Positions 44,768-55,672 of a stretch of 64,000 bases of DNA are shown here, piece by piece; the stretch's first letter is position 1, and each line of letters starts with the position of its first letter. This DNA comes from Curvularia sp. ZM96 (lineage: Eukaryota; Ascomycota; Dothideomycetes; Pleosporales; Pleosporaceae). The notes under the pieces were generated by a model. That model was not told the origin of the DNA. It ran no database searches and saw nothing but the letters and a program-made list of their open reading frames with translations. A program made the translations under genes and the position numbers. The stretch covers positions 2,356,001 through 2,420,000 of the forward strand of contig JAJGBQ010000003.1 of assembly GCA_022457065.1 (NCBI GenBank). Direction: 5' to 3'.

Positions 44768-45264
44768 TTAAGGCGTTACTAAGTGGTAAAGGCGATGGCG
44801 CGTGGTACAAGTGTTAATAGATGGTAAAGGCATTGCTGGGTAAAGGCGCTGGCAAAACACGAAGCACTCTGCCTTCAGACCTACGCAGAAACTCCACTAT
44901 TTCACTTGCGGAATTTGTCAAAACACTAATGTCGTGGAAGGCGCACACGGGATACACTGGCAACGTGCCATGAAGACGACTAGAAGGAGTGGTTTGAGCC
45001 GCGGCGAGAGCGGCCAGGGCGCCTAGCACCAGTGCTCGGGCGCGAAACGTGACCAACAAGAATGACGTTGGCAACAGGGTCCAAGCTCCGCCCCAGCCTC
45101 ACATCCAAGCGCATGCACTATCTCCTCTAGACGCCGTCCTGACACCAGAGCAGAGCTCCACAGCCTTCCTCCACATCTCCAAACCCCTTCCCCAGTTCCC
45201 GGGGTTGCCTTTCCGAAGCCTTCTACTCACGAAATCTCGCTCGAAGCTGCCAGCCACCGCCGCC
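44768..45264. promoter_or_regulatory. Upstream region of the NPC2-like gene
   Basis: About 500 bp between the split ORF and the NPC2 start. Open frames here are continuations in front of the ATG at 45265 or antisense, with no domains. Pyrimidine-rich stretches (45180-45200) are typical of fungal core promoters. No TATA box was clear. Confidence 0.35.
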
Positions 45265-45921
45265 ATGCAGCTCACCACCCTCTTCGTTGCCGCGCTGAGC
45301 GCCGTCTCTGTTTCCGCGTCGCCTTCGTGGATGGGAGGCGACCAGGTTGTGGTCCAGGAGGAACACAAGGTTCCAGGCGACAACCCGCTGTACTTCTGCG
45401 CCGACCCAGCTAACGACATCCTCACCATCGAGAAGGTTGACCTTAGCCCCAACCCACCCAAGCCGTACGTCTCTTTGCCTACCGATCAACATCTCCTAGC
45501 CTCACTTGCTGCTGTCGCTTTGATAGTCAGTATGTTGCCGACAGTGACTAACACGTGCACAGTGGCGAGACACTTAGCATCAAGGCCACGGGCAACTTCA
45601 AAGAAGAAGTTGGCGAGGGCTTCACCATGCACCTCCAGGTCAAGTATGGTATCATCACGCTCATCAACCAGAACGCAGATGGATGCGAGACCATCAAGAA
45701 GGGAGACCTTGACTGCCCGCTCAAGAAGGGCGAGATGAGCCTGACCAAGGATGTTGATCTGCCCAGGGAGATTCCTCCAGTACGCTTCCCGAAAGACTTG
45801 TGAATACTTGAACGTAATGCTAACCAACCTACAGGGCCAGTACACGGTTCTCGCCGATGTCTTGACCGAGAGCGGCGACAAGATTACCTGCCTCACCGCC
45901 AAGATTGCATTCCACCGGTAA
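45265..45921 (+). CDS. NPC2: Phosphatidylglycerol/phosphatidylinositol transfer protein, ML domain
   Basis: Binds and moves sterols or phospholipids in the vacuolar/secretory lumen. Three exons: 45265-45464, 45563-45779, 45835-45921; introns of 98 and 55 bp; 167 residues, the usual fungal length. Starts MQLTTLFVAALSAVSVSASP, a signal peptide. The ML domain carries the Cys residues that pair in this family: LYFCADPAND, then NADGCETIKKGDLDCPLKKG and KITCLTAKIAF. The segment DNPLYFC and the strand GQYTVLADV are typical of fungal NPC2/PG-PI-TP. It converges on the V-ATPase subunit gene. An upstream in-frame extension exists but the signal peptide fixes the start. Confidence 0.93.
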
Positions 45922-46399
45922 ATGCCTCCACATCTACTTGGACACCACCACACCTGACGAACAACAACGGTGTCTGATATTCAACAACGCAGAGGAGGAT
46001 CGGAGGGGGAAAAGGCCAAAAGCGGGAGTAAAATCAAGCTTGGTGAGCCACGGGTACAAATGTCTGGGCCCATGGCAGACATGGTGCGGGAGCGGTTGCG
46101 ACGAAGGAACGAGCTGTAAGGATTCTTTTGGGAAACGTGCAATGTCAGTACTGTCGTGGGGTTTGGTGCATAGTTTGGATTCTTAGTCAAGTTCTGGGTC
46201 ATGGTTTAATGTTGAGACGATGGATATGCATGCATTTACGGCATCTTGTACGGCAACAAATTGACGGATATTATTCTCCAGCCATATCTACGTGATGACT
46301 ATGCACAAGTCGGGGTCTGGCCAACATGGCTCGCACCAGTGCCGTTCCATGCAGGATACATCTGAAACATTCGATTGACCAACGCTCTCTTAGACACAT
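45922..46399. other. Convergent intergenic region
   Basis: Between the stops of the NPC2-like gene (+) and VMA7 (-), holding both 3' UTRs. No coding region or recognisable terminator hairpin. Confidence 0.4.
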
Positions 46400-46988
46400 T
46401 TACTCTCCAAACAACCTCCTAACGCGCTTCAGCACGCTGTCCTTCTCGGGATTGTAAGGGTGGTCCTTGGACGGAATCTCAAGTAGCGAAGGGAAAGCAG
46501 CGGTGTACGTCTCAACGCGGTGTCTTATCCTCTCGGCGATCTAACACTCGTCAGTCTCGAACAGATTTACATGTGGGTGGAGCTGGCGCATGATTTCTGG
46601 GAATAGCACTAGCTCACTGCCATCGAACAGTCAACATACATGTTGATTAATGAGCAGAATAGCAATGTCCTTGCGCTCAGTCGTGAAGCGATCAAAGGCG
46701 GCTTCAATGGTCGATGTCTCAGTTTTGCTGTCGACAACCAGGAAGTTCTTCTGGCTATCTGGCGGTTGGGTAACGTGCTGCACCACTCTCATCAGTCTTT
46801 GACTATATTGCGACTCAGGATAAAGCATTAGCATACGCCTACGCCTGCGAGCAGCATGCCCGTGCAAGTGTCCTGTAAATAGTCAGCTTCGGTGGAACGC
46901 TCCCGCCAAAAGACACGGGGATACCAACCTCGTCGCCGATGACGGCGAGGAACTGTCTGTCCTTGTATTGCGCTGCCGGTGCTGCCAT
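46400..46988 (-). CDS. VMA7: V-type proton ATPase subunit F
   Basis: Part of the central stalk of the V1 sector, coupling ATP hydrolysis to proton pumping at the vacuole. Four exons: 46988-46929, 46872-46837, 46777-46640, 46540-46400; introns of 56, 59 and 99 bp; 124 residues, the family's normal size. Reading in order: AAQYKDRQFLAVIGDE, DTCTGMLLAGVG, HVTQPPDSQKNFLVVDSKTE, then AAFDRFTTERKDIAILLINQ and IAERIRHRVETYTAAFPSLL, all conserved blocks. Each splice keeps frame and falls between blocks. It is divergent from the NUR1 gene 261 bp away. Confidence 0.93.
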
Positions 46989-47249
46989 GGCGATATGTGT
47001 TCGAAGGCAGCTGTCGTGAGGTCGAAGCTTGGCTGGGGAAGCTGCACGCCGTCGTCATGGGGCCCTAGTCCGTGTTTGGCCAAATGTTTGGACCCTCGAC
47101 TTTCTTTCTCCCTCCTCCTTTCATCCTCAACCCACAGCGCCATGGCGTGACAAACAACGTCGCTTTACATTTCTTTTACTCTTTCTTCTTCACCTACTTT
47201 ACTATAAATCGCAGCCTCCGTAATAATAACAGTTTCTTCCACCGCCATC
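46989..47249. promoter_or_regulatory. Shared divergent promoter of VMA7 and NUR1
   Basis: 261 bp between the two start codons. A pyrimidine-rich stretch (about 47095-47195) and a TATAAA at 47203-47208, 42 bp before the NUR1 ATG, are visible. Bidirectional use is inferred from gene order. Confidence 0.5.
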
Positions 47250-48689
47250 ATGCCTCGTCTCGTGCGCCGCGCGCCTCTCGCGGAACGAATCAAGGCTTAC
47301 ACCGACCCTTCGGACTGGCTCATCTGGATTTCAGAAGAGCTAAACAGCTCTGACTGGGATGATTTTGCCGCTTCCTATGCGCTTTATATCGGCTTCGTTG
47401 CAAACGTGCTCTTCATTCTCGCGCAGGCGAACAGTGGCGCATTTGCAGCCTCGGACGATGATGGCGTTTTCAACGAGGTCGAAGGTCCTGGATGGGTCAA
47501 ATGGACACTGGGCCTATTGGTCATGGTCTTGGGTGGAACCAGCTTTCTGAATGCGTGGTTGGTCTGGGGAAAGAGGAGGTACTACCGTCTGTTTGAACAA
47601 AAGGTCGACGTAGCGCCACGGACTCCCAGTGCGAAGCGCGTTCGCGTCGACTCATCCCCAGCTGCTGCGAGCCCTATGCAGTTTGTGAGGAACTTGGTGC
47701 AAAACAATGCCGCGAGCAGAGCGCATCCCATGGAGGGCAGAGATGTTTGGGAAGTCGCAGTTTGGGACCCCAACCCGCTGTGCCTTAGATTCTTCTGCCT
47801 CTTCAGTCCTCTCCACGTAGTGCTCTACTACCTCAACCTTCCTGTTGGACCTCTGGACCCAAGCCCGAGTGTGAGAGTCACAACGACCATTCTAGTCGGG
47901 GCAGTGCTGTCGCTGCAGCTTTGGTGGCTGCAGAGCTCGTTTGCCCAGCAGATCAAGGATAACGCTCTGATCAGTCGCCAAGTGCTCCATGAATACGACA
48001 GCAAGTTTGTGCACCCGTCATTACAAAAGCCGTGCCGGGACGTGGGGGTCCAAACCATCTCAAAGAACCGAAGTCAAGACTCAAGTGTCGGTGTCAAAGG
48101 CAGCAGTGACGACCTAGCGAGCGAGATTGTTACCTACACGCCCAAAACCGTGATCAACCGCACTTTCCGCACGAATCCAAACGCGAGCTACGTCTCCGAA
48201 TATGATCCCGATCACGCGCGCTCCACTTCGAACACGCCTTCTCTCCGTCGACGCGACAGCAACCCACAGTACGCTACCACATCCACAGCGACCGATGCCG
48301 ACATATTTTCGCCTATCCGCTCTTCGCAGCCACCAAACCCTTTCCGCCAGCCCCCTACCATCTCGCGAACCGGCATCGATAAAAAAGTCAATGATGGGGG
48401 ATACCTTGGTATCAACACACATGTCGCATCCCCTCTACGAAAATTTTCTAGTGCAAATTTCTTGAGGGATGGTGAACGGAGTGTAAATCGTGGAAAAGAC
48501 AGTCTTGGCGGTGCATTTGAACGGAGAGCGAGTCCGAGTAAGAGGGATATCAGCCCATTGAAGCGAATTAGTTTGGGCAATGCTGAACGGGAGCGTAGTG
48601 AGCGATCGCTAGGCCAGACAGATAGGCTCGGCAGAAGCACTGGATTGGGGAGTTTAAATCTAACAAAGAGGGAGGGCGGGCGCTACTAA
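47250..48689 (+). CDS. NUR1: Nuclear rim protein (NUR1/Mug154 family, DUF2418)
   Basis: Inner nuclear membrane protein; in yeast the homologue tethers rDNA and heterochromatin to the nuclear envelope. Single exon of 479 codons. An N-terminal block YTDPSDWLIWISEELNSSDW precedes two membrane segments (YALYIGFVANVLFILA and WTLGLLVMVLGGTSFLNAWL), then VWEVAVWDPNPLCLRFFCLF, and further hydrophobic segments (LFSPLHVVLYYLNLPVG; TTILVGAVLSLQLWWLQ) complete the domain by residue 240. The second half is Ser/Arg-rich and disordered, as in the family. Assignment rests on remembered family signatures. Confidence 0.8.
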   Translation: MPRLVRRAPLAERIKAYTDPSDWLIWISEELNSSDWDDFAASYALYIGFVANVLFILAQANSGAFAASDDDGVFNEVEGPGWVKWTLGLLVMVLGGTSFLNAWLVWGKRRYYRLFEQKVDVAPRTPSAKRVRVDSSPAAASPMQFVRNLVQNNAASRAHPMEGRDVWEVAVWDPNPLCLRFFCLFSPLHVVLYYLNLPVGPLDPSPSVRVTTTILVGAVLSLQLWWLQSSFAQQIKDNALISRQVLHEYDSKFVHPSLQKPCRDVGVQTISKNRSQDSSVGVKGSSDDLASEIVTYTPKTVINRTFRTNPNASYVSEYDPDHARSTSNTPSLRRRDSNPQYATTSTATDADIFSPIRSSQPPNPFRQPPTISRTGIDKKVNDGGYLGINTHVASPLRKFSSANFLRDGERSVNRGKDSLGGAFERRASPSKRDISPLKRISLGNAERERSERSLGQTDRLGRSTGLGSLNLTKREGGRY

Positions 48690-49571
48690 GAACTCGTAAT
48701 AGAAATAAGACACCTATGAAATGCCTACATGGCCAGATCGCATGATGATAGGATGCGTTTGTACGATGATGAGGCGTGTTTTGCTTGGATATGTATATAT
48801 TCTTCATTCTGCAATACCCCAATAAAAGCCACTCTGTGGACTCCTTTTCACGTCAATATGGGAAACCGTTTTTCGCGCGCACGTTGTCGTCCTGCCGTCT
48901 TCGGGAGGAATTTTATATGTGGATAATGTTCAACCTGGTATTCAAACATCCACATGACATGATGAGACACTAAGCAATGAAAAATAACAATCAGGTGCCT
49001 CGGCTCTCTATTTAATCAGTTTATCCACTCTAGTTATTACGGCCAGTGTCAAATGGTCTGGCGGGGGTAGACATCAGGGCTGATAGGTTCAAAGAATGGA
49101 ACTTAAAAACCTTAGAGCAAGTGGCAATGATCTCTCCAGATGCAGTTGCTGCATGTGAGTGAAAACTGTCTCCAAGTGCTACCCTGCTGATTATTTTACT
49201 TGGGTCCGCAGCGAGTCAGGCAAGACGTTATTGTATCGGGCATTTTCTGCCTTACTAATGATCATCTAGTGCTATTCTTACCAAATACACCTCTCTAAAG
49301 AGTTGTCAGGAGTCAACTAGAAAAGCATTCTCACTGAATTACGAGAATGCTGGAATTTATACTGCATCACTGTATAATGCATATACGGTATGTGAACAAT
49401 ATATGTATGTGAGCATTAACTAAATCATATCAGGCCTACAACATGATGTGGAAAGACATTCACAGCAGTATGTCCGGTTTCTTCAAAATGACAGTCTCAA
49501 CCTAACTGTCTTCCCGATATCCCACTAATTGTACACCTGAGCTTCAGCCCCTGCCGCGATCTTTTCGGAAT
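48690..49571. other. Intergenic, no supported gene
   Basis: 3' region of NUR1, then AT-rich sequence with no domain-bearing frame. A perfect short inverted repeat, GCATTCTC...GAGAATGC, lies at 49325-49352 with no known role. Confidence 0.4.
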
Positions 49572-50219
49572 GTGATTTCTGACGTCACCGCCCTTCAGAA
49601 TGCATGCTTTCGAGAGGAGCTGATGAAAAGGGCTACTCAAGAACAAAAAGAGCGTTTCGCTACCGTCAGTGAAGAGAAGCAAGATATGGGGCGGCAAAGA
49701 GATGAATTATACACAAAGAAGCTGAGGGTTGGAGAGAGTGTACAGCAAACAGCAGAGTTTAAGCGGCAGCAAGAAATAGACGAGGAAGACCTGAGAAGAG
49801 CAGAAAGCTCAACCATCAACAAGTACGAAGCAGAGAAACAAGCACTACAGTCAAGTGAACATTATCCCTGGTATGGAAAGACAACTCCAAAACCTGAGGA
49901 ACGTTTTGAACGAGATCAATGCGCGCTATTCTTATGGAGGGAAAGGAAATTGTCTGCCCAAAGAGCTTCATGGCGCTGATGTCATGATTGTCAACGTACG
50001 ATCTAATGTGGCCATTGACGCTGGGAAAGGTAAATGACTAATCTGACTTGTTGATGTTTACGAGTTGAATACAACACCGCTGCAGATTGTGATTACAAGG
50101 CACACGGCTTTGGCGTCGATCTACGAAACCCTAATCAAAGATTCCATCTTGCCAAGGTCAACGGCCCTGATGACGCCTCGCCAGATAACTATCGGAAGAT
50201 AAGGTTGGAAAAAGAATAA
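49572..50219 (+). pseudogene. Coiled-coil protein of unknown function with an internal frameshift
   Basis: Frame 1 (from 49572, or from an upstream exon) reads a helical, charged text: LMKRATQEQKERFATVSEEK, KRQQEIDEEDLRRAESSTIN. Near 49850 the sense-like text moves to another frame (IIPGMERQLQNLRNVLNEIN, then ELHGADVMIVNVRSNVAID), and an intron at 50028-50085 (GTAAAT...CTGCAG) joins it to YKAHGFGVDLRNPNQRFHLA and a stop at 50219. The frame change has no credible splice sites, so an indel is likely. No family recognised. Confidence 0.4.
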
Positions 50220-51192
50220 CTGTACGTAATTCCTCAAACAACCCAAAGTATACAAAGTCGATCTGAGATCACTCAGGGAAACTTTACTGTCCATCTGCTG
50301 GTCCCAGAGTAGATCTACACTCTGGTAGCGCGCCTGGTAAGCAAGCCTTCTGGTCCATTGGTGTCGGTGAGATGAATAGAATTTGGCTGTAAAGTCTCTA
50401 TTATGAGGTAAATAAAAACTCATAAGCTGATTCAACCCTGTAAAGTATCAGAAATGCTGGGTGGGGTACATCTGTTGAACTTGAAAATAGTCCGAGAGTA
50501 TGTGAGTAAAGTTTGAGTTTACCCCAACAACAACAACAACCAGAGCCAACACTAAAAACATGATAGAATCAATTCTATGTCTTATGAATACTCCAACAGA
50601 TGGGATTCCAGGTGGATCATTGTTCCGCTGACATTTAGGGCCTAGAGTCTGGTTTTCGGTGGAATGGATATACTGAATAAGAGGTTGTATCACGCAATAT
50701 ACAACGCAATACCGAGCGAATTTTGGTGACCATTGCGCACATTAACGTCCTGCCATTTCCGGTAGTAACTTCGCATCCTGCCGATAACGTTCAACATTCT
50801 TAAAAAAACGGACATATAGCCCTACTCCGGGACGTTCGAAGCAACCCTATACGCCGGCCGTGCTCTACGACGACCTGCCCCCACATTCACATTGAAAACA
50901 TTACTGATTGTTGTACATGCTACAAAATAAGAGCGCCCCCCACAGCCGTTTTGATGCAGTTGTCGTGGTTGATCAACGGCAGATCAGATTTAGAGAAAGA
51001 ATGATGAACGCGGCCCGTTGACGCTAAACAAAAGACAGCTAAATAGCCGAGTGGAAGACACCCCCAAACCAAACCCCCGCCTAAATTCAAACTTTAAATG
51101 ATAGCGCGCGATAAGAAAGACGCTCGGGCCAAGAATAAAGGCTCCGAGATGGAATGCTAAATCATACGACACATGCTGCATGCATGTGTCGT
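50220..51192. other. Intergenic, no supported gene
   Basis: Short frames only. A (AAC)n microsatellite, CCAACAACAACAACAACC, lies at 50523-50540. Confidence 0.4.
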
Positions 51193-51405
51193 TCAACTGT
51201 AGTTGTCACGAGCCATGATTTTTAACTCGCCTAGGTTGCTGTAGTTGCCACGAGAGGCCAACATGCTAAATTCATTGTAGTTATCACGAGAAGCGTTGAT
51301 TTCCAGCTTGCAGAGTTCACTGTAGTTGTCATGAGAAGCTATGAGTTCCAGAATGCATAGTTGACTGTAGTTGCCACGAAGAGCCATAACATCCAAAACG
51401 TGCAA
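51193..51405 (-). repeat. Degenerate in-frame tandem repeat (36-45 bp units)
   Basis: Five copies of (C/T)TGTAGTTGTCACGAG-like sequence start at 51197, 51239, 51275, 51320 and 51365. The spacings (42, 36, 45, 45) are all multiples of three, and the minus strand is open through all of them, reading units like SHDNYSELCKLEINA and SRGNYSNLGELKIMA. It may be a remnant of a Leu-rich repeat-like protein; no flanking exons were identified. Confidence 0.5.
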
Positions 51406-51632
51406 GAAAATCCAGTCATATATTCAAATCTCATCAGGGCAAACTTATTTACAAGTGCCAAAATTAAGCAAGGGGGAGAAGGTAGAATCCGCTTTCCATC
51501 CAGTCGCTGTCCATCTCATCCTCGCTCGCTCATTCACTCGCTCATGCTCTCGTATCCCAGGCAAATACCAAGGAGAGAGAAAAAAAGATACATAGAAATG
51601 CCCTCAGTTCATCTGTGACAAATACACGTCTC

Positions 51633-52506
51633 TTAAGAAGAGTACTGGTTGATGAAAGGAAGGAGAGTGGCGACGCGGGCGTAGACACCGGGAAGGTTAG
51701 GCTTAGCGCAGCCGTAGCCCCAAGAGACGATACCAACAAGCGTCTTGGAAGCGTCGACGAGAGGGCCGCCAGAGTCGCCCTGGCAGGAGTCCTTTCCACC
51801 GGCGCTTAGGCCGGCGCAGACCATGTTGTTGGAGACGAGCTCTTTGGAGTATTGAGACTTGCAAGTGGCGCGCGCGACAACGGGCACGCTGACCTTGAGG
51901 AGAGAGCTGGAGCCGCTGCCACCCTCGCGGGTATCGCCCCAACCAGCAACGGTAACGGTGGATCCAGCAGCGGGGTCGCTGCCAGAGGCGGCGAGCTTAG
52001 CGTAGGCAATGTTGCCACCAGCTGCGATGGGAGTGGACAGCTTCCAGATGGCAACGTCGTAGTCATGGCTGGCGGGGTCGTAGTTGGGGTGGAGGTAGAC
52101 CGCCGAGACGGCAGAGGTGGTGCCACCAGAGGTGGTGGTCTGTGTGAAGGTAAATTAGTGTCTTGTCTTCTTTTGTTTTCATTTCTTTGCTTTTTTTCTG
52201 TATGTGCAATAGCATCAATGGAGCGAAACTTACCAGAGAGCCCACGCGAACACGGAGGCTGCTAACGGAGCCAATGAGATCGGCTTCAGAGCAGTGGGCA
52301 GCAGTGACAATAGTGTTGCGGTTGATAATGGTACCACCGCAAAGATGCCTGCCGCCGAGTTGCACAGAGGCAATGAAGGGGAACTCGCCAGCAGAGGCAG
52401 CAGTTCCACCAACAATGGACTCCTCAGGAGCGTCCTCCCACTGGGGGGTAGGAGCAGCCGCAACGAGGGCGGGGAGGGCAATAGCGAGGACAGATTCGAA
52501 ACGCAT
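51633..52506 (-). CDS. Secreted trypsin-like serine protease (S1 family)
   Basis: Extracellular endopeptidase cutting after Lys/Arg. Exon 1 52506-52234, intron 52233-52140 (94 bp, GTAAGT...ACAG), exon 2 52139-51633; 259 residues. A signal peptide (MRFESVLAIALPALVAAAP) is followed by a short propeptide and the activation site IVGGTAAS. The catalytic triad is present: His in VTAAHCS, Asp in YDVAIW, Ser in GDSGGP; the Asp six residues before the Ser in DSCQGDSGG gives trypsin specificity. Cys pairs are as expected. It closely resembles the SNP1-type trypsins of Pleosporales, which are produced during plant infection; that role is inferred from relatives. Confidence 0.95.
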
Positions 52507-54183
52507 GGTGAGTGGTCTTGAGAAGCTGGTGGGCTTTGTTTGGTGTAGAAGCGACTGGATGAGCTGGCTGATGATTGTCAAGGAAGGGCATACGGCTAAG
52601 TACTTATACTTGGATTTTGGTACTCGCAGATAGACACTACAGTCGTGGTGTACAGACTAGAAGCAAGACCTGCCCTTCGTGTCGGGTAGGGCATACCAAG
52701 ACTGATCTACCAGGAGTGTGATTTGTCCTTCCCGTTTGGGACCTACCATTGCTTGGCAAAATCTTAACCTGTAGCCTGCTGTGTGCCAATTACCCCGAGC
52801 CTAGCAGGCAGCTTATCTACGCATGGGTTAAGCTTTCCCAATGCATACCCTGCAGCGAATCCGAAAAAGGCAGCTGATCGAGCGGTTGCTCCCGAATGCC
52901 AGGATCAAAGACGCTGGAGGTGTGTGTTTGCCTCACGGCTACAGCGTGTTGTTGCTTTTCCGGACCTGCGTAGGCACTGTATGGAATATAAGAGGCTCTC
53001 GTAACTGCGCCACTAGCCAGCAATGGCCATACTGGGCGATGATAGTTGTTGTACCTCCTTTCCTCTTCAGTTCAGCTACTGACGTTGTTTGCAGGCGCCA
53101 ACGGCAGTATTACTTCGTGTTTGAACCGTACGCTGTTCCCGAGAGAGCAGGAGATGGGGTTTGGGCATAGGTGCCAAGCGAGCTCGCATTGTGCGTCCCA
53201 TGCCGATCTCCGGGCAGGCGTCTTGGATTGCCAGCGGCTGGTGAGTGCATTTTGCTGCTGCTGCAATGTTATCTCCTGGTTGTACGAACTGAGTCGCGTT
53301 GTTGGTCGAGTTGGCATGGTGCTGCCCGAGGATTTGCCACATCAGGCGCGGATACCGACCAGAGCATGGATGGGGGATGTGTAAGTAACTCGACCAGGGC
53401 GAACCAAGGCGCAGCGTGTATATTGGCCGGCATAACTGGCAGGGGACACGAGTGGATAGATGGGCGAATGGCGTGCGCGAGCTGGCTTAGCATGCTCCAG
53501 GATCTAAAGCAAGGCACAAAGGACCTGCCGCAACGGATGCGCTCCCAGGCGTGGGCGGTGTCTTGGCGCTGTTCCTGTCTTGTCGCCATGATCGGGTTGT
53601 ACACGAGGGCGATGCTGTTTGTGCTATTCGTATTACTATGGGCAGGGTACGAGTGGCCTGTTTGGGCGATGATCAGTACTTGGTTCGGGGTCCACGACCG
53701 GGCTCACGCGCGCAGTGCCAAGGCTCATGGCTCCGCCCTATACTGTGCCCCACCACGTCCTCGCACCTCTCCTGCCTGTCCTGGCCCAGAGCCGGCGACA
53801 AGCAATTCGGCATGCTGCGCGCCTCTGCCAACCAGCCCTGTCTTCCTCCGAACTGCGGAACGCTGCACGACTGGCACCGGGCGTTTACGCCTCGCAATAA
53901 CGTCACTGCACGTCAGCTGTCTTTGCTTTTCTGCTGCCACCTGCATCGCCGGTCTGGGGCACACAGCCGCAACGCCAGACTCGCACAGCAGCTCCTTCAG
54001 CCGCATCCACCGTTGTGTCCCACCAGTACCTTTCTCCGGACTCGCCGGTTCGTGGTCGTGGCCGTCGTGGTGCTGCGGTACAGTGCACCTGGCATTAGGC
54101 ACCTCACTACCTACTAGTAATCCTGACTACACGCCATCCGTTTACCCAGCCCTTTGCAACACCCCACTCACAGCTCAACACGA
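52507..54183. other. GC-rich intergenic region with an unsupported long frame
   Basis: Contains a 348-codon open frame (53171-54217, +) that overlaps other long frames on both strands and the start of the next gene. The predicted protein is Cys/Trp/Ser-rich with no domain, as expected from GC-rich non-coding DNA. The first 200 bp left of it are the trypsin promoter, with a TATA-like TATAAG on the minus strand near 52605. Confidence 0.4.
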
Positions 54184-54896
54184 ATGCCCACCGAACCAAA
54201 CGTACGTCGCAATCTAGCCTGGGCTGTCGGTGTATTCTGCCTGATTCTCCTCTCCCTGCACGTTTACTCAGCAAAAGCAATGGACTCACTCCCAGCCCCC
54301 TTCACCATCGAAATCGACGGCCACCCCGTCGCCAAACCCCAAGCAGATACCCAAGACCGCACCCATGCAAAGACAGGCCCCGAGCCCGCCGTCTTCGAGC
54401 TCAAGGACAAGCGTCTGCAATCCAACGGCCATGTTCTCGCCCGAGCTTTAGGCGAAGACCGCAGCCTGCGGCCAAAAAAGGTCTTCTGGTTCAAGGCCGA
54501 CACCGCCACGCCCTTCCACGATGTCGTCGCTACCCAGGAGGGCGAGTCGTACAAACTCGAGTTTTCTGGTACGTCGTGACTTTACGTGGCAGTGCAGTGA
54601 TCCATCCAACTCTCCTTCCTAATTCACAAACTCAATTCACTCATGATCAATAACCAGGCGCCGGTCTAATGACCAAAGACGATGATGTCTTTGCAGATAT
54701 CATGGGTAGTGAGTCCACCTATACCATGTACATACATACGCTGTCAATGCTGACGTTTCGTCCAAGTCCATCCTTCCAATGTGGTCATCAAGATGCAGTC
54801 TTGAATACATTACATGACGACATGAGCTATGGCTGTAGCATACCACCTAACCACATTTTTGGCCTTTTTCTAGCACGGCAGTACAGGTATGGCTGA
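54184..54896 (+). CDS. Single-pass membrane or secreted protein of unknown function
   Basis: Exon 1 54184-54568 starts MPTEPNVRRNLAWAVGVFCL, with one hydrophobic segment (about 12-28) that is a signal peptide or anchor. It continues PAPFTIEIDGHPVAKPQADT, KRLQSNGHVLARALGEDRSL and KKVFWFKADTATPFHDVV. An 89-bp intron (54569-54657) leads to exon 2, GAGLMTKDDDVFADIM, ending at 54705 or 54708. The last exon is uncertain: acceptors at 54873 (short tail, stop 54896) or 54889 (longer tail) are both possible. Composition and splice sites support a real gene; no family recognised. Confidence 0.6.
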
Positions 54897-55672
54897 CGTG
54901 TCTTTGATGCCAATGCTACGAAACACTCGTTGGAAAAGAAAGGCGTCCATCGATGCTTTCTTTTTCTTCAGTTTCCCTATACGTAATCTTGTTCTATATA
55001 CACACAGATCGATCGCAAGATCAGCCGTCTGGAAATGAATCGATCTGAAGAAAAAGACTTCTTGAACGTAGTCTGCCAAAGTGATTGTTCTTTTCCTCCA
55101 ATGACGCCATACATATTTGCTAGACTTGACGAAAAGCATTGGTGGCCAAATCAATAGGGGAGTGCAACTTCGCAGGCCCTAAACCCGCGTAAACAAGATA
55201 AATTGCGCGTTCCGGTTTTGCAACTGTAATTGAAGTAGTCATGCTGCTTTGCAGGTGTTTGGTGCTCAAACTGCAAACACCATCCAAGAATACCTGATCA
55301 ATACCCCTGCTAATTTTGCGATCAATTCATTAAAGCCTACCCTGAGCACTAAGAGCAACCAAAAGCACCAGCTACTACTTGCAATTGAACTGAACAAGGA
55401 ACTCAAAATCACAAAGGCCCTCGTGTGTCTCTTTCGAAGCAAAAAACAATTCCATCACCTAATTTCAAACCTCGTTTCTGATTGACGGACATTTGATACC
55501 CAGGGGTGTGAGGCCCCAGAAAACATGCATAGCGGCCAAGTGCTCCTTCTGCAATATGCCGCAGCAGCTAGAGACGCAGACTGCAAGGCACTCAGGAACA
55601 GCGATAGCCACCCCAGATTATCCGAACCTCTTTGGGCAGCCAGTAGACGGCACCCTGGTCGTGGATCTAGCC
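54897..55672. other. Intergenic, no supported gene
   Basis: Several short frames on both strands, none with domains. It holds the 3' regions of the converging genes. Confidence 0.4.

Noticed and set aside
53171..54217. 348-codon open frame as a gene
   Set aside because: GC-rich, overlaps other long frames on both strands and the start of the next gene, Cys/Trp-rich with no domain.
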